Source: Porphyromonas cangingivalis (GTDB taxonomy: Bacteria > Bacteroidota > Bacteroidia > Bacteroidales > Porphyromonadaceae). From it: a DNA stretch of 64,000 nucleotides. Made by a program: the position numbers and the translations under genes. Within the stretch, counting starts at the first letter, position 1; each line of letters begins with the position of its first letter. The stretch is from positions 186,001 through 250,000 of the forward strand of contig NZ_LR134506.1 in the NCBI RefSeq assembly GCF_900638305.1, read 5' to 3'. The notes below the pieces were generated by a model. It had not been told where the DNA came from, did no database searches, and saw only the letters and a list, made by a program, of their open reading frames with translations. Below, piece after piece: positions 1-8,039 of this stretch.

Positions 1-192
1 GTCAGGGATATTGAGGAGTTCGCGCCATAGATCTGCTGTTTCCTTCATGATGCGTTCCCAACCCGGAGTACGGTGAGATATCTCAAGGATACCGATACCG
101 GTGTTGTCAAAATCACGGATAGCTTCGATTGCAGACTCTACTGCTTCGCGAGGGAGGACACATGGTCCGGCGTTGAAATTGTGCTTTTTCAT
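1..192 (-). CDS. serC: Phosphoserine aminotransferase, N-terminal part (cut by window edge)
   Basis: Reading the minus strand from the ATG at 192-190 gives a protein that starts MKKHNFNAGPCVLPREAVES and continues with a GILEISHR segment. NFNAGP and the LEISHR stretch are the standard N-terminus of SerC, the PLP enzyme that converts 3-phosphohydroxypyruvate to phosphoserine in serine (and pyridoxal phosphate) synthesis in the cytoplasm. Only 64 codons are inside the window and no stop is reached, so the rest lies to the left. It begins 44 bases after the end of rarA on the same strand, so the two may share a transcript. Confidence 0.9.
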   Translation of the reverse strand, partial: MKKHNFNAGPCVLPREAVESAIEAIRDFDNTGIGILEISHRTPGWERIMKETADLWRELLNIPD

Positions 193-236
193 TGTTGAAA
201 ATTGTTTGAATAAATTTTAGTTTATAAATATAGTAA

Positions 237-1594
237 TTACTTTTCAGAATTATCGTTCCTGTTTGTCTCGATTTGCTGACCTTGAGAGGCAGTTGCCCTT
301 ATTGGCTCACCATACATCTTGTGCATGGTGTTGAGGTACTCGACCATACGTATCTCTTGTGGTTGATCGGTGGGTGTCCAGAAGGTCATCTGCTCCATCT
401 CCTTCGGCATGTATTGTTGAGGAGCGTAGTGCCCCTTGTATGAGTGAGGGTAGATGTAGCCCACTCCATAGCCCAATTCGGACATCAGTTCGGTCGGTGC
501 ATTGCGAAGGTGCATTGGGACCGGATGGGCAGGGTTACTGCGTACGTACCCCAATGCTTTGTCTATGGCCTCATAGGCACTGTTGCTCTTAGGGCTCGTC
601 GCCAGATATATGGTCGCTTGTGCCAGGGGAATGCGACCCTCCGGCCATCCGATCTTTTCTATCGCATCGAATGCCGCTTGGGCGATCAGGAGTCCATTGG
701 GATTCGCAAGGCCTATATCCTCGGCTGCAAGTATTACCAGTCGTCTGGCGATAAACTTGGGATCCTCTCCACCCTCGATCATTCGTGCCAACCAATACAA
801 TGCTGCGTCGGGATGACTTCCTCTGACCGACTTGATGAAGGCAGAGATGATGTCGTAGTGCATCTCGCCGCCCTTGTCATAGACCGCCGGGTTTTGTTGA
901 AGGTGTCTTGCCACATTTTCGTTCGAGATGATCACTGTCTTTGACTTCTGCGCCTCCGGTGTCAGTGTCAGGAGTTCGAGGATGTTCAGAAGTTTCCGCG
1001 CATCACCCCCGGCAGCCGCAAAGAGGGCATCTGTCTCCTCTATCTTAAATTCGAATGCCTGCATGAGTGAGTCCGTCTCTATTGTTTTGTCCAAGAGACG
1101 TCTCATCGCATCTGCATCAAGAGACTTGAGTGTGAAGACTCTGCAACGGGAGAGTAGGGGACGAATGATCTCGAACGAAGGATTTTCGGTCGTCGCCCCT
1201 ATGAGGGTGACGATTCCACGTTCGACAGCATGAAGGAGGGAGTCTTGTTGGGACTTGTTGAAGCGGTGTATCTCGTCGATGAAGAGTATGGGCGTGCCTC
1301 CCGAAAAGAGATTGTTCTTATTTTCTTCTGTCATCTTCAGTACATCACGCACATCCTTGACGCCCGAAGAGACAGCACTGAGGGTATAGAACTGTAGCCC
1401 AAGGTTTTTTGAAATGATGTGAGCCAATGTTGTCTTGCCCACACCCGGAGGCCCCCATAGTATGAAAGAGCGTAAAATCCCCCTGAGAGCATCTCATACA
1501 GCGGTGCTCCCGGCGCAACCAAATGCTCTTGCCCTACATAGGAGTCAAGAGACTGAGGTCGCATTCTTTCTGCTAAAGGTGCTAGTGAGGTCAT
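237..1594 (-). pseudogene. rarA: Replication-associated recombination protein A (RarA/MgsA), frameshifted near the Walker A motif
   Basis: RarA is a clamp-loader-like AAA+ ATPase acting at stalled replication forks. The gene reads in two frames. The 5' frame from ATG 1594 gives [20 protein letters not shown] and then [16 protein letters not shown], the RarA N-terminus. The other frame gives [19 protein letters not shown] (Walker A), FIDEIHRFNKSQQD (Walker B), GATTENPSFE (sensor 1) and the MgsA-type C-terminal domain to the stop at 237. The frames meet at a run of five C (plus strand 1479-1483); six C would give a continuous protein of about 452 residues, the usual family length. As written the product ends early, and the larger downstream piece would start at or after the GTG inside the P-loop. 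It may be a real mutation, a slippage site or a sequencing error; everything else looks intact, so decay is recent if real. Confidence 0.85.
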
Positions 1595-1780
1595 TTCCAG
1601 TACAAAGGTCGATGTTACTTTTCGCTATTCCAAATTATTTGGCATGTTTTTTTGAACGTTTTGAGAATGCTTTCATTTTCAAGAATGTATTTGTCTCTTT
1701 CACCTCTTGACTTTCGTGTGGTCGGTCGAGTTTTGTGTCTCTTGACTCGTGTCTCCTTGTCTGTCTCTGTTCTCTAAAAA

Positions 1781-1846
1781 AAAGTCGTAGGACTTGATCT
1801 CGAAAGTCGTAAGATTCGATGACGAAAGTCGTAAGATTCGTTTTCG
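1781..1846 (+). repeat. Three tandem copies of a 22-bp unit
   Basis: Units at 1781-1802, 1803-1824 and 1825-1846 each begin AAAGTCGTA and continue with (A/G)GA(C/T)T(T/C)G. The array is intergenic between the divergent rarA and rplS. Just after it, TACGAC at 1854-1859 is the inverse of GTCGTA in the third unit, so a hairpin is possible. The same 22-bp periodic unit occurs at 46086-46174. The 437-base gap 1595-2031 otherwise holds only the rplS promoter. Confidence 0.8.
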
Positions 1847-1906
1847 AGCTTTCTACGACCGAAATCTCTGGGTGTCCCTATATGGATATGGGAGGTCTGT
1901 AAAGGG

Positions 1907-1937
1907 TTGGATAATCAGAAATTTATGGTTATCTTTG
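1907..1937 (+). promoter_or_regulatory. Promoter of rplS (Bacteroidetes type)
   Basis: TTG at 1907-1909 and TATCTTTG at 1930-1937 are separated by 20 bases, matching the Bacteroidetes -33/-7 pattern (TTG / TAnnTTTG). The start codon of rplS lies about 95 bases downstream, leaving a leader of ordinary length for a ribosomal protein gene. Confidence 0.7.
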
Positions 1938-2031
1938 CAGACGCTTTGCGTAATCTCTGACAGGAGTTTGAAAGTGAGACCTGTGTATATTGCGTTTAGT
2001 ACTTAACTAATTCAATAAAGCAAAACTTATT

Positions 2032-2382
2032 ATGGATTTTATTAAACTTGTCGAACAAGAGTTTAAGAGCGGAAAGGAGCACACTTCTTTCAAGAGTGGT
2101 GACACCATCTCTGTGCACTATCGTATCAAGGAAGGTAACAAGGAGCGTATCCAGATCTTCCGTGGTGATGTCATCCGCATCTCCGGTCATGGTGAAAAGA
2201 GAAGATTTACTGTACGTAAGATCTCTAACGGTGTAGGTGTCGAAAGAATCTTCCCAATGGACTCACCATTCATCGAAGAAATCACACTCCACAAGGTGGG
2301 TCGTGTGCGTCGCGCTAAGTTGTATTACCTACGTCAGCTACGTGGTAAGAAGGCGAGAATTCGTGAGCGTCGCAGCTTCTGA
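2032..2382 (+). CDS. rplS: 50S ribosomal protein L19
   Basis: The product of 116 residues is typical of L19, a protein at the interface of the ribosomal subunits. It carries the family signatures [29 protein letters not shown] (residues about 60-76) and [20 protein letters not shown] near the C-terminus. The ATG at 2032 gives the conserved N-terminus [11 protein letters not shown]. It is a single-gene unit with its own promoter (1907-1937) and terminator (2449-2493). No trmD or rpsP, the usual partners in other phyla, is next to it, which is normal for Bacteroidetes. Confidence 0.97.
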   Translation: MDFIKLVEQEFKSGKEHTSFKSGDTISVHYRIKEGNKERIQIFRGDVIRISGHGEKRRFTVRKISNGVGVERIFPMDSPFIEEITLHKVGRVRRAKLYYLRQLRGKKARIRERRSF

Positions 2383-2448
2383 TACGCAACTCGTTCGAGG
2401 AGAGGGCAGGGTTTGACATGATGTCCCCGGCCTGGTCCAAAGACACAA

Positions 2449-2493
2449 AGAGGATATGTCTCCACATGAGGGATGTATCCTCTCTTGTTTTTT
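2449..2493 (+). terminator. Rho-independent terminator of rplS
   Basis: AGAGGATA (2449-2456) pairs with TATCCTCT (2476-2483), followed by CTTG and six T (2488-2493). Confidence 0.75.
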
Positions 2494-2530
2494 GTGGATC
2501 GGACCTCATCATAGTCTAAACAGAATGCTG

Positions 2531-2538
2531 TATCTTTG
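2531..2538 (+). promoter_or_regulatory. Putative -7 element of purB
   Basis: TATCTTTG matches TAnnTTTG and lies 66 bases before the purB start codon. No TTG at the ideal distance is visible upstream, so only the -7 box supports it. Confidence 0.45.
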
Positions 2539-2603
2539 CCTTTTTAATAAGCACATGTATATATTACTTAACAATCTAATTTAGATAACATATCCTTACT
2601 CAG

Positions 2604-3950
2604 ATGGCTTTATCTTCTTTGACGGCAGTGACGCCTATTGATGGGCGTTATGGCAGACAGACCGCAGTATTGAGCAATTACTTTTCAGAGTTCGCCCTCA
2701 TCAAATATCGTATTCATGTAGAGATCGAGTACCTGATCGCTCTTAGCGAGACGATTGAGGTCTCCGATGCTCTTGCAGATCAAGAGGTGCGTAGGCAGTT
2801 GCGTGATATTGTCGCAAACTTTACCGAGGCTGATGCTCTCCGTGTCAAGGAGATAGAGAGTGTCACCAATCATGATGTCAAGGCCGTCGAGTACTTCATC
2901 AAGGAGCGTATAGGGGGTACACCGGTGGATGCGGCGAGGGAGTTTGTCCACTTCGGACTCACTTCTCAGGATATCAACAACACTGCCCAGCCGGTCATGC
3001 TCAAGCGCGCCATGGATGAGGTGTGGGTGCCGATGCTTGAGGAGATCATCGCAAAGATCGATAAGTGTGCCGATGAGTGGATGGATATCCCCATGCTTGC
3101 GAAGACGCATGGACAGCCGGCTTCACCGACAAAGTTGGGTAAGGAGTTCAAGGTCTTTGCTTACAGGCTGGAGCAACAGTTGGCCCTCTTGAAGGCCATT
3201 CCTCATACCGTCAAGTTCGGAGGAGCTACGGGGAATATGAATGCGCATCACGTGGCTTATCCCGATGTCGATTGGAGAGGATTTGCACGCAAGTTTGCCG
3301 GAGAGTACCTGGGGCTTGGTCTCGAGGAGTACACCACTCAGATCTCCAACTATGACAACCTTGCGGCTCTCTTCGATGCGATGAAACGTATCTTCGTTAT
3401 CCTTATCGACCTCTCTCGAGATGTATGGCAGTATATCTCCATGGAGTACTTCAAACAGAAGATCAAAGAGGGTGAGGTGGGCTCGTCAGCCATGCCTCAC
3501 AAGGTCAATCCTATCGACTTCGAAAATGCTGAGGGCAATCTCGGTCTTGCCATCGCGATGTGTGAGCATCTGGCGCACAAGCTCCCGATCTCTCGCCTCC
3601 AAAGAGATCTCACCGACTCTACGGTGATGAGAAACATGGGTTTGCCATTTGCTTATTCTATGATCGCACTCTCAAGTCTCAAGAAAGGCTTCGATAAGAT
3701 TCTGCTCAACGAGGATGCAGTCTTGAGAGACTTGGATGCAGCCCTTCCGGTTGTGGCAGAAGCACTCCAGACCATCTTGCGCAGAGAGGCCTATCCTAAT
3801 CCCTACGAAGCTCTGAAGGCTTTGACCCGCACCAACGAAAGGTTGACTACCGAGCGTTTGATCGAATTTATCGACTCTCTCGATGTCCCAACACATATCA
3901 AGGAGGAGATGAAGGCTATCACTCCTCGCACCTATACCGGAGTATATTGA
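2604..3950 (+). CDS. purB: Adenylosuccinate lyase
   Basis: PurB cleaves SAICAR and adenylosuccinate, releasing fumarate, in purine synthesis. The 448-residue product has the fumarase/aspartase superfamily signature GSSAMPHKVNPIDFENAEGN (about 292-311, holding the catalytic serine loop), the HFGLTSQDINNTA block (about 116-128) and the KTHGQPASPTKLGKE block (about 163-177). The length and motif spacing follow the E. coli-type PurB subfamily (long form), in which the substrate-binding region reads TSQDINN. The start MALSSLTAVTPIDGRYGRQT is the conserved beginning. It is a single gene followed directly by the riboswitch transcription unit. Confidence 0.97.
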   Translation: MALSSLTAVTPIDGRYGRQTAVLSNYFSEFALIKYRIHVEIEYLIALSETIEVSDALADQEVRRQLRDIVANFTEADALRVKEIESVTNHDVKAVEYFIKERIGGTPVDAAREFVHFGLTSQDINNTAQPVMLKRAMDEVWVPMLEEIIAKIDKCADEWMDIPMLAKTHGQPASPTKLGKEFKVFAYRLEQQLALLKAIPHTVKFGGATGNMNAHHVAYPDVDWRGFARKFAGEYLGLGLEEYTTQISNYDNLAALFDAMKRIFVILIDLSRDVWQYISMEYFKQKIKEGEVGSSAMPHKVNPIDFENAEGNLGLAIAMCEHLAHKLPISRLQRDLTDSTVMRNMGLPFAYSMIALSSLKKGFDKILLNEDAVLRDLDAALPVVAEALQTILRREAYPNPYEALKALTRTNERLTTERLIEFIDSLDVPTHIKEEMKAITPRTYTGVY

Positions 3951-3970
3951 TAAAAAAGTGGTGGGATAAT

Positions 3971-4002
3971 TTGCTTTATCCACCATAATATTGCTAACTT
4001 TG
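3971..4002 (+). promoter_or_regulatory. Promoter of the cobalamin-riboswitch RNA
   Basis: TTG at 3971-3973 and TAACTTTG at 3995-4002 are 21 bases apart. Transcription would start just at the beginning of the riboswitch aptamer, so this RNA does not depend on read-through from purB. Confidence 0.7.
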
Positions 4003-4009
4003 CACCGAT

Positions 4010-4215
4010 GGTGCTCGTGCGGGCGTTCGTCCGTATGAGTTAAAAGGGAAACGAGTGGAATTCTCGTACAGTCCCGCTGCTGTGAAGCCTCCATTGCACG
4101 GCGCATGATGCCACTGTGAAAAAGAGTTGATCCTCCTCGTGAGGTTCGCTTCGAGTACATGGGAAGGCGTGTCGTGTAGAGGTCAGTCAGAAGACCTGCC
4201 ATCCAAGTGCATTCT
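4010..4215 (+). ncRNA. Cobalamin (B12) riboswitch aptamer, apparently orphan
   Basis: The sequence has the conserved cobalamin-riboswitch core: AAAAGGGAA near 4042, ACAGTCCCGCTGCTGTGA (4068-4085; the B12 box region with the CCGC loop), a GGGAAGG segment near 4160, and GTCAGAAGACCTGCC (about 4187-4201), which closes the aptamer. Such elements bind adenosyl- or methylcobalamin and normally turn off a B12 transport or synthesis gene downstream. Here the RNA has its own promoter (3971-4002) and ends at a strong terminator (4372-4426). Between aptamer and terminator only tiny reading frames exist (for example 4328-4369, product MPGICEAGRIAAH). The next gene, serS, has a separate promoter and no known link to B12. 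Identification of the aptamer is firm; the absence of a target is what I see, and a regulatory RNA role is inference. Confidence 0.88.
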
Positions 4216-4371
4216 GTATCTCTCTCGAGGGTTGGAGAGGTGCCACATGTTGATTTAGTCAAATCAAAATTTCCCTTTCACACAATCTTTAGACTAAGTT
4301 GCATGATGGTACGTAAGTACTAAAAAGATGCCGGGCATCTGTGAAGCTGGCCGCATCGCTGCACACTAGGT

Positions 4372-4426
4372 AAGAGGTGTCCGGTACTTCGGCTTATAAG
4401 CATGGGTATCGGCCCTCTTCGTTTTT
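4372..4426 (+). terminator. Long hairpin terminator ending the riboswitch RNA
   Basis: AAGAGG (4372-4377) pairs with CCTCTT (4414-4419) and, inside it, CCGGTAC (4381-4387) pairs with GTATCGG (4406-4412, one G-T pair); TTTTT follows at 4422-4426. Smaller hairpins between aptamer and terminator, TTGATTT/AAATCAA (4250-4267) and AGATGCC/GGCATCT (4326-4340), may form the switching part. Confidence 0.65.
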
Positions 4427-4477
4427 ATGACGATTATTTTCTTCGTTATTATAATAAGTGGCGAAAAGAATAATAGT

Positions 4478-4485
4478 TACCTTTG
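4478..4485 (+). promoter_or_regulatory. Putative -7 element of serS
   Basis: TACCTTTG matches TAnnTTTG 70 bases before the chosen serS start and after the riboswitch terminator. The -33 region (TTATTA) is weak. It argues that serS is transcribed independently of the riboswitch and that a longer upstream start at 4427 is wrong. Confidence 0.5.
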
Positions 4486-4555
4486 CATCAGTCGTACACC
4501 TTCAGGTGCGACACACAATGCCTGTTCGGAATCATATATACTACACAATAATATT

Positions 4556-5836
4556 ATGTTGACAACAAAGTTCCTTCTGGAGAATACAGATGAAGCCATC
4601 CGCAGACTGGCTGTAAAGCACGTGGATGCGGCTCCCATTATCGAAGAGATACGTACTATCGATGAGCGTAGACGTGCCACTCAGAGAAGTCTTGATGATG
4701 CCCTCGCAGAGCAAAACAAGCTCTCGAAGGAGATCGGCGCCCTTATGAAAGAGGGTAAGAAAGACCTCGCAGAGGAAGCCAAGAACAAGGTCGCTCAGCT
4801 CAAGGAGACGACGAAGGAACTTGAGGTGACCAAGAAGGATTTGGAGGATAAACTTCATGGGCTTATTGTGCAGTTGCCCAACGTCCCTTCGCCCGAAGTG
4901 CCGGAAGGCAAGACTGCCGATGATAATGTGATTGAGAAGATGGGTGGGGTGATGCCTCAACTGGACAAAGCTACGATGCTGCCTCACTGGGAACTGGCAA
5001 AGAAGTATGACCTCATTGACTTCGAGCTCGGTGTGAAGATCAGTGGCGCAGGTTTCCCTGTGTATAAGGGCTACGGTGCAAGATTGCAGAGGGCTTTGAT
5101 CAACTTTTTCTTGGACAATGCTCGTGAGGCCGGTTATCTTGAGGTGCAGCCTCCTTACGTGGTCAATGAAGACTCCGGTTACGGGACAGGACAGCTTCCC
5201 GACAAGGAGGGACAGATGTATCACGTGGGATTGGACAATCTATATCTCATCCCTACCGCTGAGGTGCCTGTGACCAATATCTTCAGAGATGTGATCCTTG
5301 AAGAAAAAGACCTCCCTGTCAAGGTGACAGCTTACTCGGCTTGTTTCAGAAGAGAAGCAGGTAGCTATGGGAAGGATGTGAGGGGACTCAATCGCCTTCA
5401 TCAGTTCGATAAGGTCGAGATCGTCCGTATAGATAAGCCCGAGCACTCTTATGACTCTCTTAAGGACATGGTAGGGTATGTTGAGAGTCTGGTGACTAAG
5501 TTGGAGCTACCTTGGCGTATATTGAGACTCTGTGGCGGAGACATCAGTTTTACCTCGGCACTCACCTTTGACTTCGAGGTGTACTCCATGGCGCAAGAGC
5601 GTTGGCTGGAGGTCAGTTCGGTGTCCAACTTTGAGAGCTTTCAGGCTAACCGTCTGAAATGTCGCTATCGAAATGCTGATCGTAAGACTGAGCTTTGCCA
5701 TACACTTAACGGTAGTGCCCTTGCTCTGCCACGTATCGTCGCCGCTCTTTTGGAGAACAATCAGACTCCCGAGGGTATTCGTATACCTGAGGCTCTTCGT
5801 CCGTACACAGGGTTTGACATCATCCCCTTGCCATAA
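4556..5836 (+). CDS. serS: Serine--tRNA ligase
   Basis: SerRS charges tRNA-Ser (and tRNA-Sec where present). The 426-residue product starts MLTTKFLLENTDEAIRRLAV, has the N-terminal antiparallel coiled coil (about 30-105, rich in E, K, L and R) that holds the tRNA long arm, and the class II core: motif 2 with ACFRREAGSYGKDVRGLNRL near 262-281 and motif 3 with NGSALALPRIVAALLENNQT near 381-400. The frame is open further upstream to 4427, but that extension (FFVIIISGEKN...) overlaps the putative promoter and has no family similarity, so ATG 4556 is chosen. Single gene, terminator at 5865-5903. Confidence 0.97.
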   Translation: MLTTKFLLENTDEAIRRLAVKHVDAAPIIEEIRTIDERRRATQRSLDDALAEQNKLSKEIGALMKEGKKDLAEEAKNKVAQLKETTKELEVTKKDLEDKLHGLIVQLPNVPSPEVPEGKTADDNVIEKMGGVMPQLDKATMLPHWELAKKYDLIDFELGVKISGAGFPVYKGYGARLQRALINFFLDNAREAGYLEVQPPYVVNEDSGYGTGQLPDKEGQMYHVGLDNLYLIPTAEVPVTNIFRDVILEEKDLPVKVTAYSACFRREAGSYGKDVRGLNRLHQFDKVEIVRIDKPEHSYDSLKDMVGYVESLVTKLELPWRILRLCGGDISFTSALTFDFEVYSMAQERWLEVSSVSNFESFQANRLKCRYRNADRKTELCHTLNGSALALPRIVAALLENNQTPEGIRIPEALRPYTGFDIIPLP

Positions 5837-5864
5837 GCTGGGAAAAAGCTCAAAAAATATAACC

Positions 5865-5903
5865 AAAAGGGGAGGTGTGAAGTTATTTCACACTTCCCTT
5901 TTT
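5865..5903 (+). terminator. Terminator of serS
   Basis: AAAAGGGGAGGTGTGAA (5865-5881) pairs with TTTCACACTTCCCTTTTT (5886-5903) around a short loop; the T run is part of the right arm. Confidence 0.8.
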
Positions 5904-5915
5904 CATTCTTTTGTG

Positions 5916-5923
5916 TACCTTTG
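5916..5923 (+). promoter_or_regulatory. Putative -7 element of the SDR-ROK pair
   Basis: TACCTTTG lies 44 bases before the SDR start codon, directly after the serS terminator. No clear TTG at -33. Confidence 0.45.
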
Positions 5924-5967
5924 AGATAAAGTATATAGAAAAATAACTTTATAACATAATCAGTGTC

Positions 5968-6738
5968 ATGAGAGATCTTAAGTCCATGTGTGCCCTGATC
6001 ACCGGAGCAACTTCGGGAATAGGTCAGGCCACAGCCAGAAAATTGGCGAAAGAGGGGTGTGGTAAACTTATCTTGGCTGCACGCCGTACCGAACGTTTGA
6101 GCACCTTGAAGACCGAGCTCGAACAGCTCGGAGCAGAGGTGTGCACGATTACCCTTGATGTGAGAGACAAGAGTGCTGTCGATCGGGCATTCGGACAGCT
6201 ACCCAAGGGGTTTGAGAGGGTGGATGTCCTACTGAATAATGCCGGTCTGGCTTCCGGTCTCGATACTTTTGACAATGCAGACATGAATGACATCGAGGTC
6301 ATGATAGACACGAACGTCAAGGGGCTTATATATGTGTCCAAAGCCATTATCCCTCACATGATCAAGCAAGGAGCAGGACATATTATCAATGTCGCATCTA
6401 TTGCAGGTAAGGAGGTCTATGGCAACGGTAATGTTTACTGTGCTACCAAGCATGCTGTCGACGCTCTGACCAGAGGGATGAGAGTTGATTTGGTCAGTAA
6501 GGGTATCAAAGTTTCTCAGATTGCTCCCGGGGCTGTGAACACAGAGTTCTCGACCGTGCGTTTTCACGGAGATACCGAGCGTGCGGATCATGTGTACGAC
6601 GGTTACCAGCCTTTGACCGGTGAAGATATAGCCGAATGCTTGTTTTTCATGATCTCTGCTCCCGAACACCTTAACGTTGCCGATATGCTCATCCTGCCTC
6701 TCGCACAAGGTGATAGCCGTACATTTATCAGGAAATAA
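5968..6738 (+). CDS. Short-chain dehydrogenase/reductase (YdfG-like)
   Basis: A 256-residue classical SDR. It has the Rossmann cofactor motif TGATSGIG (about 12-19), an AARR segment after the second strand that favours NADP(H), NNAG (about 91-94), a serine in NVASIAG (about 143-149) and the catalytic YCATK (YxxxK, about 157-161). The set GNVYCATKHAVDAL and the C-terminal INPGAVNTEFS-like segment (here IAPGAVNTEFS) resemble YdfG, an NADP-dependent 3-hydroxy acid (serine, allo-threonine) dehydrogenase. The substrate cannot be set from sequence. It is followed after 19 bases by the ROK kinase and probably cotranscribed with it. Confidence 0.9.
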   Translation: MRDLKSMCALITGATSGIGQATARKLAKEGCGKLILAARRTERLSTLKTELEQLGAEVCTITLDVRDKSAVDRAFGQLPKGFERVDVLLNNAGLASGLDTFDNADMNDIEVMIDTNVKGLIYVSKAIIPHMIKQGAGHIINVASIAGKEVYGNGNVYCATKHAVDALTRGMRVDLVSKGIKVSQIAPGAVNTEFSTVRFHGDTERADHVYDGYQPLTGEDIAECLFFMISAPEHLNVADMLILPLAQGDSRTFIRK

Positions 6739-6757
6739 GTTTAAACAACATAGTGCT

Positions 6758-7759
6758 ATGATTACTACAACTGAAAAGCCTTATGTCGTCGGGATCGATA
6801 TCGGAGGGACAAATACGGTCCTTGGAGTGGTCGATGCTCGTGGTACGATCCTTGGCTCAAGTTCGATCAAGACAGGTGTCTATGCTGAGGTGACCGATTA
6901 TATCGATGCCCTCAATGACTCAATCATGGCCCTCGTCGATACGGTCGGAGGGGATGAGATGATTCGAGGAATAGGGGTCGGTGCTCCCAATGGAAACTAC
7001 TTTACGGGTGCGATCGAGAATGCTGTCAACCTCAACTGGAAAGGACGCATCCCTTTTGCACACCTCTTGTCTGAAAAGACGGGATTACCTGTTGCCATTT
7101 CCAATGACGCCAATGCCGCTGCGATAGGGGAGATGACCTATGGTGCAGCCAGAGGAATGAAGGACTTTATCATTATCACTCTGGGTACAGGGGTAGGTAG
7201 TGGTATCGTGATCGGTGGGAATCTCGTTTATGGGCACGATGGGTTTGCCGGCGAGCTTGGGCATGTCATCATCCGTCGTGATGGTCGTCAGTGTGCTTGT
7301 GGACGTAAGGGATGTCTTGAGACTTATACTTCCGCTACGGGGGTCGCAAGGACGGCCAAGGAGTATCTGACCACTCGGAGCGATAAGAGCCTTTTGCGAG
7401 ACTTGAATATTGACGCTATCACTTCCAAAGATGTATATGATGCTGCAATCAAAGGTGATCAACTTGCTCTTGAGATCTTTGAAATGACCGGGAAAATCCT
7501 CGGAGAAGCCCTTGCAGATGCTGTAGCCTTCTCCAGCCCCGAGGCTATTATTTTGTTTGGTGGTTTGACCAAAGCCGGAGCACTCATTATGGAGCCCATA
7601 GCGCGCAGTATGGAGGCCAATCTCCTTCATATATATAGAGGGAAGGTGAAACTCCTCCTTTCTGAACTAAAAGAGAGTGACGCTGCTGTCCTTGGAGCCA
7701 GTGCCTTGGGATGGGTGGCCGACAGAGAATATCTTCCCAAAGCTACCGGTCAATCATAA
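6758..7759 (+). CDS. ROK-family sugar kinase, probable glucokinase
   Basis: A 333-residue protein with the ATP-binding motif VGIDIGGTNTVLGVVD (about 10-25), the catalytic region ISNDANAAAIGE (about 115-126), and the ROK zinc site GHVIIRRDGRQCACGRKGCL with CxCGxxGCxE. The ExGH-type and zinc motifs are those of glucokinases and related hexose kinases, which phosphorylate glucose with ATP in the cytoplasm. ATG 6758 gives the conserved start; the frame is open upstream into the SDR gene, but that part has no similarity. It is the second gene of a pair with the SDR and ends at a strong terminator. Glucokinase is the usual annotation, though N-acetylmannosamine or fructose cannot be excluded. Confidence 0.85.
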   Translation: MITTTEKPYVVGIDIGGTNTVLGVVDARGTILGSSSIKTGVYAEVTDYIDALNDSIMALVDTVGGDEMIRGIGVGAPNGNYFTGAIENAVNLNWKGRIPFAHLLSEKTGLPVAISNDANAAAIGEMTYGAARGMKDFIIITLGTGVGSGIVIGGNLVYGHDGFAGELGHVIIRRDGRQCACGRKGCLETYTSATGVARTAKEYLTTRSDKSLLRDLNIDAITSKDVYDAAIKGDQLALEIFEMTGKILGEALADAVAFSSPEAIILFGGLTKAGALIMEPIARSMEANLLHIYRGKVKLLLSELKESDAAVLGASALGWVADREYLPKATGQS

Positions 7760-7791
7760 CAGCTTTGGATAAGTCCGTTGACCTTATAGGA

Positions 7792-7834
7792 GCGTCCGAT
7801 CTGATAACAACAAACAGATCGGACGCATTCTTTT
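7792..7834 (+). terminator. Terminator of the SDR-ROK operon
   Basis: GCGTCCGATCTG (7792-7803) pairs perfectly with CAGATCGGACGC (7815-7826), followed by ATTCTTTT. The rest of the gap up to 8039 shows no further feature. Confidence 0.8.
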
Positions 7835-8039
7835 GAGGAGCTTGATTGCAGCATCCTGATTGTGAGATGTGTTACCTGAATTTTCAACTTAAAATGAAAA
7901 ATACCATAAAATGTAGCCGTTTTTCTCTTAGATTAAGTTGCGAGTGTTGAATTTTTGCTAAATTAAGCGACAGGACTGTCAATAGGTCGAAAGACACAGA
8001 AAATACACATGATATTAATCGAATAAAATCAGAACAGCT

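Noticed and set aside
1781-1846. 22-bp repeats considered as a CRISPR array
   Set aside because: The units follow each other without spacers and no cas gene is in the window.
3672-4262. A 196-codon frame on the minus strand over the end of purB and the riboswitch
   Set aside because: It is antisense to purB and to the conserved riboswitch core; the product has no signature.
4427-4555. An N-terminal extension of serS starting at ATG 4427
   Set aside because: The added residues are hydrophobic and unlike any SerRS, they cover the putative serS promoter, and MLTTKFLLEN at 4556 is the conserved start.
4010-5836. B12 control of serS by the riboswitch
   Set aside because: A terminator and a separate -7 box lie between them, and SerRS has no known B12 link; read-through cannot be fully excluded.
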